A stretch of DNA of 8,518 nt. Origin: Methanomassiliicoccus sp. GTDB lineage: Archaea > Thermoplasmatota > Thermoplasmata > Methanomassiliicoccales > JACIVX01. Where the stretch lies: contig DYTM01000048.1 of the NCBI GenBank assembly GCA_020725985.1, positions 1 to 8,518 of the forward strand, in the 5' to 3' direction. Below are positions 5,774-8,518 of the stretch, one piece after another. A program made the translations under genes and the position numbers. The notes beneath the pieces were generated by a model. The model saw only the letters and a list, made by a program, of their open reading frames with translations. It was not told the origin of the DNA and did no database searches. Numbering within the stretch: the first letter of the stretch is position 1; each line of letters starts with the position of its first letter.

Positions 5774-6442
5774 ATGGCAAGCGAGAATGTCGAGGAGTAC
5801 CTCGAATGCGTCTTCGACCTGACCAGGAATGGATCCCCCGCCAAGACGAGCGACATCGCGGCGTGCATGAAGGTCTCTCCCGCAAGCGTGACCGAGATGG
5901 TCCAGAGGCTATCGGACCTCGGATTTCTCGACTATGAGAAGTACAAGGGGGCGACGCTCACCGAGAAGGGCGCGGAGGTGGCCACCCGGATCAAGCGAAA
6001 GCATCGCCTGGCGGAATCATTCCTCGTTAGGATTCTCGGGATGAGGAGGGGGGAGAGCCACGAGGAGGCCTGTCGGCTGGAGCACACGCTCTCGGACGAG
6101 TCTGAGCGGAGGATCTGCCAGATGATGAACAACCCCCAGGTCTGTCCGGATGGTAAGCCGATACCCCAATGCGACAGGGAGTGCAGGCTCTGCGAGAGCG
6201 AGCCTTCGATGCCTCTCTCCGACCTTGAGGACGGGGAGGCGGGACTGATCACTCACCTGAGGTGCGAGGAGAGCCCGGCGAAGATAAGGAGGCTCATCTC
6301 GATGGGGTTCGTGCCAGGGAGGAGGGTACTCGTCGAGGAGGAGGTGCCGGCAGGGGGGCCTTTCGTCGTCAAGCTCGACGAATGCAGGATCGCCATCGGC
6401 AGGGAGTACGCCTCGATCGTCCACGTGAAAAGGTGCGCTTGA
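5774..6442 (+). CDS. DtxR/IdeR-family iron-dependent regulator with C-terminal FeoA domain
   Basis: A 222-residue metalloregulator. Residues 1-65 form the winged HTH (KTSDIAACMKVSPASVTEMV as helix-turn-helix), 66-118 the dimerisation and metal-binding helices, and about 146-222 a FeoA/SH3-like domain. HEEACRLEHTLSDESERR is nearly the DtxR signature: His77, Glu81 and His96 match ancillary-site ligands, and Cys100, Glu103 and His104 match primary-site ligands. The Cys (rather than Glu, as in MntR) points to Fe(II) sensing. Glu8 occupies the place of DtxR Met10, as Asp8 does in MntR. Between domains lies a Cys-rich linker: Cys115, Cys124, then CX3CX2C at Cys133, 137 and 140. By family behaviour the metal-loaded dimer represses iron-uptake genes, here itself and feoB. 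Its TGA shares one base with the feoB ATG. No separate feoA is visible in the window; the fused domain may serve only in regulation. Confidence 0.92.
   Translation: MASENVEEYLECVFDLTRNGSPAKTSDIAACMKVSPASVTEMVQRLSDLGFLDYEKYKGATLTEKGAEVATRIKRKHRLAESFLVRILGMRRGESHEEACRLEHTLSDESERRICQMMNNPQVCPDGKPIPQCDRECRLCESEPSMPLSDLEDGEAGLITHLRCEESPAKIRRLISMGFVPGRRVLVEEEVPAGGPFVVKLDECRIAIGREYASIVHVKRCA
6431..6435 (+). promoter_or_regulatory. Shine-Dalgarno site deciding the feoB start
   Basis: AGGTG lies 6 bases before the ATG at 6442, inside the last codons of dtxR. It supports this start, which places the G1 loop at residue 7 as in most FeoB proteins, over an in-frame ATG at 6262 lying inside dtxR. Confidence 0.65.
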
Positions 6443-8349
6443 TGAACATCGCCCTCGTGGGCAATCCGAATGTTGGGAAGTCTGTTCTGTTCAGCCGGAT
6501 GACCGGGATTGGTGTCATCTCCTCCAACTACCCGGGAACCACCGTTGAGTTCGAGGAGGGGCGCATCGTCCGGAGCGGCGAGGTCCTCACCATCTTCGAC
6601 CTTCCCGGGACCTACTCGCTCGCTGGCATCTCCGAGGACGAGTTGGTGACGACGAGACTCCTGGCGGAGAGGAACCCCGACGTGGTGATCGCAGTCGCCG
6701 ACGCGACCCGATTGGCACAGAGCCTCGTTCTCATACTCCAACTCGTCGAGCTCGGGTACAGGGTGGTGGTCGCGCTCAATTTCATGGATGTCGCCAGGCG
6801 AAGGTTCAGCATCGACGTCGTGAAGCTGTCCGAGATTCTTCATCTCCCGGTAGTGCCGACGGTGGCGGTGACGGGAGAGGGAGTGGACGAACTCATCCAG
6901 GTCATCGCGGCGAGGAAGGTCCCCCGGTCGGACTTCGTGGTCAGGTACGACACCCATATCGAGTCCCTCCTCTCCGCCCTCTCGTCCGAGACCGGGGACC
7001 GGACGGGTCCTTTCCCCTCAAGGGGCGCGCTTCTCAAGCTGCTCGAGGGCAACGAGTACTTCGCGGGCGTCTTTCAATCAGCCACGATCGAGAAGGCGGT
7101 GAGGCTTAGAGAGGAGTTCCGAGAAGAGCATATGGAGAGCATCGAGGTCCACATCAGCCGGGACAGGTTCGGGGAAGCGGGAAGGGTGATCTCCGAGGTC
7201 GTCGGCAAGCTGGAGGCCCCTCCTAGCCTCGGAGAGAGGATATCCGAGTTGACGCTGAGACCCTTCACCGGCTCGATCATCCTTCTGCTCGTTCTCTCTG
7301 GCGTCTTTCTCTCGGTCGTTTTCGTAGGGGGAACGATCGAATCGTTGCTGGCGCAGACATATCGGGCCATTGTGGGAGATGCTTTCGCGGACCTCGCCGC
7401 CTTGATCGGAGGACAGGCAGGTCTCGCGGTGGCGAGGGGGATCGACCTCAGCCTCCAGGCGATTCTGTCCATAGTGATCCCGTACATCCTCGTCTTCTAC
7501 ATCGTTCTCGGCCTCCTGGAAGACTCGGGCTATCTGCCCCGAGCGGTGGCTCTACTCGACGGCCTCATGCACAAGATCGGTCTGCACGGGAGGGCGATCA
7601 TCCCGATGATCGTTGGGATGGGATGCAACGTCCCGGCGATACTGGCAACAAGGGTGATTGAGTCGAGAAGGGAGAGGCTCATACTGGTTACGATAACAAT
7701 CATGGCCGTCCCCTGCTCGGCCCAGGTCGCGGTCATCCTCGGTACGGTGGGTCACTTTGCGGGTCTGGGCTATGCCGTACTGATATTCGCAATCCTTCTA
7801 GCCATCCTCCTCATACTGGGCCGACTCCTCCATAGGGCGATGAAGTTCGAGCCCTCCACGCTTGCCATCGAGATCCCTGATCTCTCGGTCCCGAGACCGA
7901 GGAACGTGCTGTACAAGACCTACATGAGGGTCAAGGACTTCTTCGTGATCGCCTTCCCTATCCTCCTCGTCGGGAGCCTGGTGCTCGAGACCCTCACGCA
8001 GTATGGAATCCTCGATAAGGTCGTCGATCCCCTTTCCCCGTTCACTGTAGGTTTCCTCGGCCTTCCGGCGGTGACGATCATCGCCTTGATCTTCGGGGTG
8101 CTCAGAAAGGAGATGTCCCTCCAGCTCCTCGTGCTTCTGTTCGGAACGGCGAACCTCGCCACCGTGTTGTCGCCGGAGCAGCTGTTCGTGTTCGCACTCA
8201 TCATGGCGACCTACATGCCCTGCCTGTCCGCCTTCGCCGTCATGCTGAAGGAGTTCGGCCTCAAGGACACTATCAAGGTGACGGTGAGCTCGGTTGTCCT
8301 CGCCTTCAGCCTCGGGGGCATCGCCCACATTCTCTTCGCAGTCTTCTGA
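6442..8349 (+). CDS. feoB: Ferrous iron transport protein B, GTP-dependent Fe(II) permease
   Basis: An inner-membrane transporter of 635 residues, typical for archaeal FeoB and shorter than E. coli's 773. The N-terminal G domain carries G1 GNPNVGKS (7-14), G2 YPGTT (30-34), G3 DLPG (53-56) and G4 NFMD (113-116; NxxD kept, though NMxD is commoner). A helical GDI-like linker (about 180-265) precedes the membrane part, which begins near residue 274. Membrane landmarks are present: the Gate motif GMGCNVPAILATR with Cys395, the second gate MAVPCSAQVAVIL with Cys425, and LRKEMSLQLL followed by YMPCLSAFAVMLKE. The protein ends directly after the last hydrophobic helix, so there is no cytosolic tail or FeoC-like part. 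TGATG overlap with dtxR implies co-transcription and coupling, hence iron-dependent expression. Function is well supported; metal choice of Fe over Mn rests on motifs and context. Confidence 0.97.
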   Translation: MNIALVGNPNVGKSVLFSRMTGIGVISSNYPGTTVEFEEGRIVRSGEVLTIFDLPGTYSLAGISEDELVTTRLLAERNPDVVIAVADATRLAQSLVLILQLVELGYRVVVALNFMDVARRRFSIDVVKLSEILHLPVVPTVAVTGEGVDELIQVIAARKVPRSDFVVRYDTHIESLLSALSSETGDRTGPFPSRGALLKLLEGNEYFAGVFQSATIEKAVRLREEFREEHMESIEVHISRDRFGEAGRVISEVVGKLEAPPSLGERISELTLRPFTGSIILLLVLSGVFLSVVFVGGTIESLLAQTYRAIVGDAFADLAALIGGQAGLAVARGIDLSLQAILSIVIPYILVFYIVLGLLEDSGYLPRAVALLDGLMHKIGLHGRAIIPMIVGMGCNVPAILATRVIESRRERLILVTITIMAVPCSAQVAVILGTVGHFAGLGYAVLIFAILLAILLILGRLLHRAMKFEPSTLAIEIPDLSVPRPRNVLYKTYMRVKDFFVIAFPILLVGSLVLETLTQYGILDKVVDPLSPFTVGFLGLPAVTIIALIFGVLRKEMSLQLLVLLFGTANLATVLSPEQLFVFALIMATYMPCLSAFAVMLKEFGLKDTIKVTVSSVVLAFSLGGIAHILFAVF

Positions 8350-8363
8350 TGAGCGAGGGAAGA

Positions 8364-8518
8364 TCAGGTGTGGGTGAAGACCGCCTTCACCTCGGGTCCC
8401 GCCTTCTCGATCATGACGAAGCCGAACCTCTCGAACTGGACAACCTTGCCCAACTCGGACTCGGGAATCGGCTCCGCCAAACCCTCCTTCCAGGTTCCGT
8501 CGGGCATCTGAACCGCGG
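8364..8518 (-). CDS. gltX: Glutamyl-tRNA synthetase, archaeal type, C-terminal end only
   Basis: Reading the minus strand inward from the window edge gives 50 residues ending at TGA (complement of 8364-8366). The key stretch is GKVVQFERFGFVMIE, followed by VKAVFTHT. This VQFERFGFV signature belongs to the C-terminal anticodon-binding beta-barrel of archaeal/eukaryotic-type GluRS; the GlnRS equivalent is different (QFEREGYF). In archaea this enzyme is usually non-discriminating and also makes Glu-tRNA-Gln for the GatDE amidotransferase. The rest of the gene is outside the window. It converges on feoB with only 14 bp between the stops. Confidence 0.82.
   Translation of the reverse strand, partial: AVQMPDGTWKEGLAEPIPESELGKVVQFERFGFVMIEKAGPEVKAVFTHT

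Noticed and set aside
6262..6441. Longer FeoB beginning at ATG 6262
   Set aside because: The extra 60 residues are an Arg-rich out-of-frame reading of the FeoA domain; FeoB normally starts just before its G1 loop, as at 6442.
7798..8328. 176-codon minus-strand frame opposite the FeoB membrane region
   Set aside because: Its Glu/His/Arg richness is the mirror of hydrophobic codons on the plus strand.
2585..8518. Equivalence to the Firmicutes gltX-cysE-cysS operon
   Set aside because: gltX here is archaeal-type, on the opposite strand and separated by the radical SAM and iron genes, so the proximity looks coincidental.
1..8518. Mobile elements, CRISPR arrays, tRNA or rRNA genes, defence systems
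   Set aside because: No transposase, integrase, long terminal repeats, spaced repeat arrays or cloverleaf-like segments were seen; nearly all bases are in recognised genes.

Overview
The window looks like chromosomal DNA from a high-GC archaeon. It has short genes packed into overlapping operons, Shine-Dalgarno sites of the GGTGA/GAGG type, AT-rich box-A-like promoter patches in the few gaps, heavy use of AGG/AGA arginine codons, an archaeal-type glutamyl-tRNA synthetase tail and a DtxR regulator fused to a FeoA domain. A member of the Thermoplasmatota or a related euryarchaeal lineage is my best guess. That is inference from style and gene content, not a marker-gene placement. I see no mobile element, CRISPR array, tRNA or rRNA.

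Layout. Bases 1-1556 hold the 3' part of a secreted or membrane-anchored M28-family zinc aminopeptidase whose start lies before the window. A 103-bp gap with a probable promoter follows. Bases 1660-5683 form one tight same-strand run: cysK (O-acetylserine sulfhydrylase), cysE (a short serine acetyltransferase), cysS (cysteinyl-tRNA synthetase) and a radical SAM protein related to biotin synthase whose start overlaps the end of cysS. A 90-bp gap (5684-5773) carries a promoter, an imperfect palindrome and a 9-bp direct repeat. Bases 5774-8349 hold a two-gene iron operon: a DtxR/IdeR-type repressor with a C-terminal FeoA/SH3-like domain, then feoB, sharing one base (TGATG). Bases 8364-8518 on the minus strand are the last 50 codons of gltX, converging on feoB with 14 bp between the stops.

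How they work together. CysE acetylates serine, CysK converts O-acetylserine plus sulfide to cysteine, and CysS loads cysteine onto tRNA-Cys, so the first operon runs from serine to Cys-tRNA. The radical SAM enzyme downstream is an uncharacterised passenger with an extra C-terminal cysteine cluster. The second operon is a self-contained iron-uptake unit: an iron-sensing repressor that probably controls its own promoter, and the GTP-dependent ferrous iron permease. Cysteine and iron both feed Fe-S cluster assembly, but a regulatory link between the two operons is only a hypothesis.

Most worth a second look: a cysteine-rich CX3CX2C linker in the DtxR-FeoA protein, a Glu where DtxR has its metal-binding Met, the repeat and palindrome architecture of the dtxR promoter, and the radical SAM protein with a terminal CX2CXCC motif.
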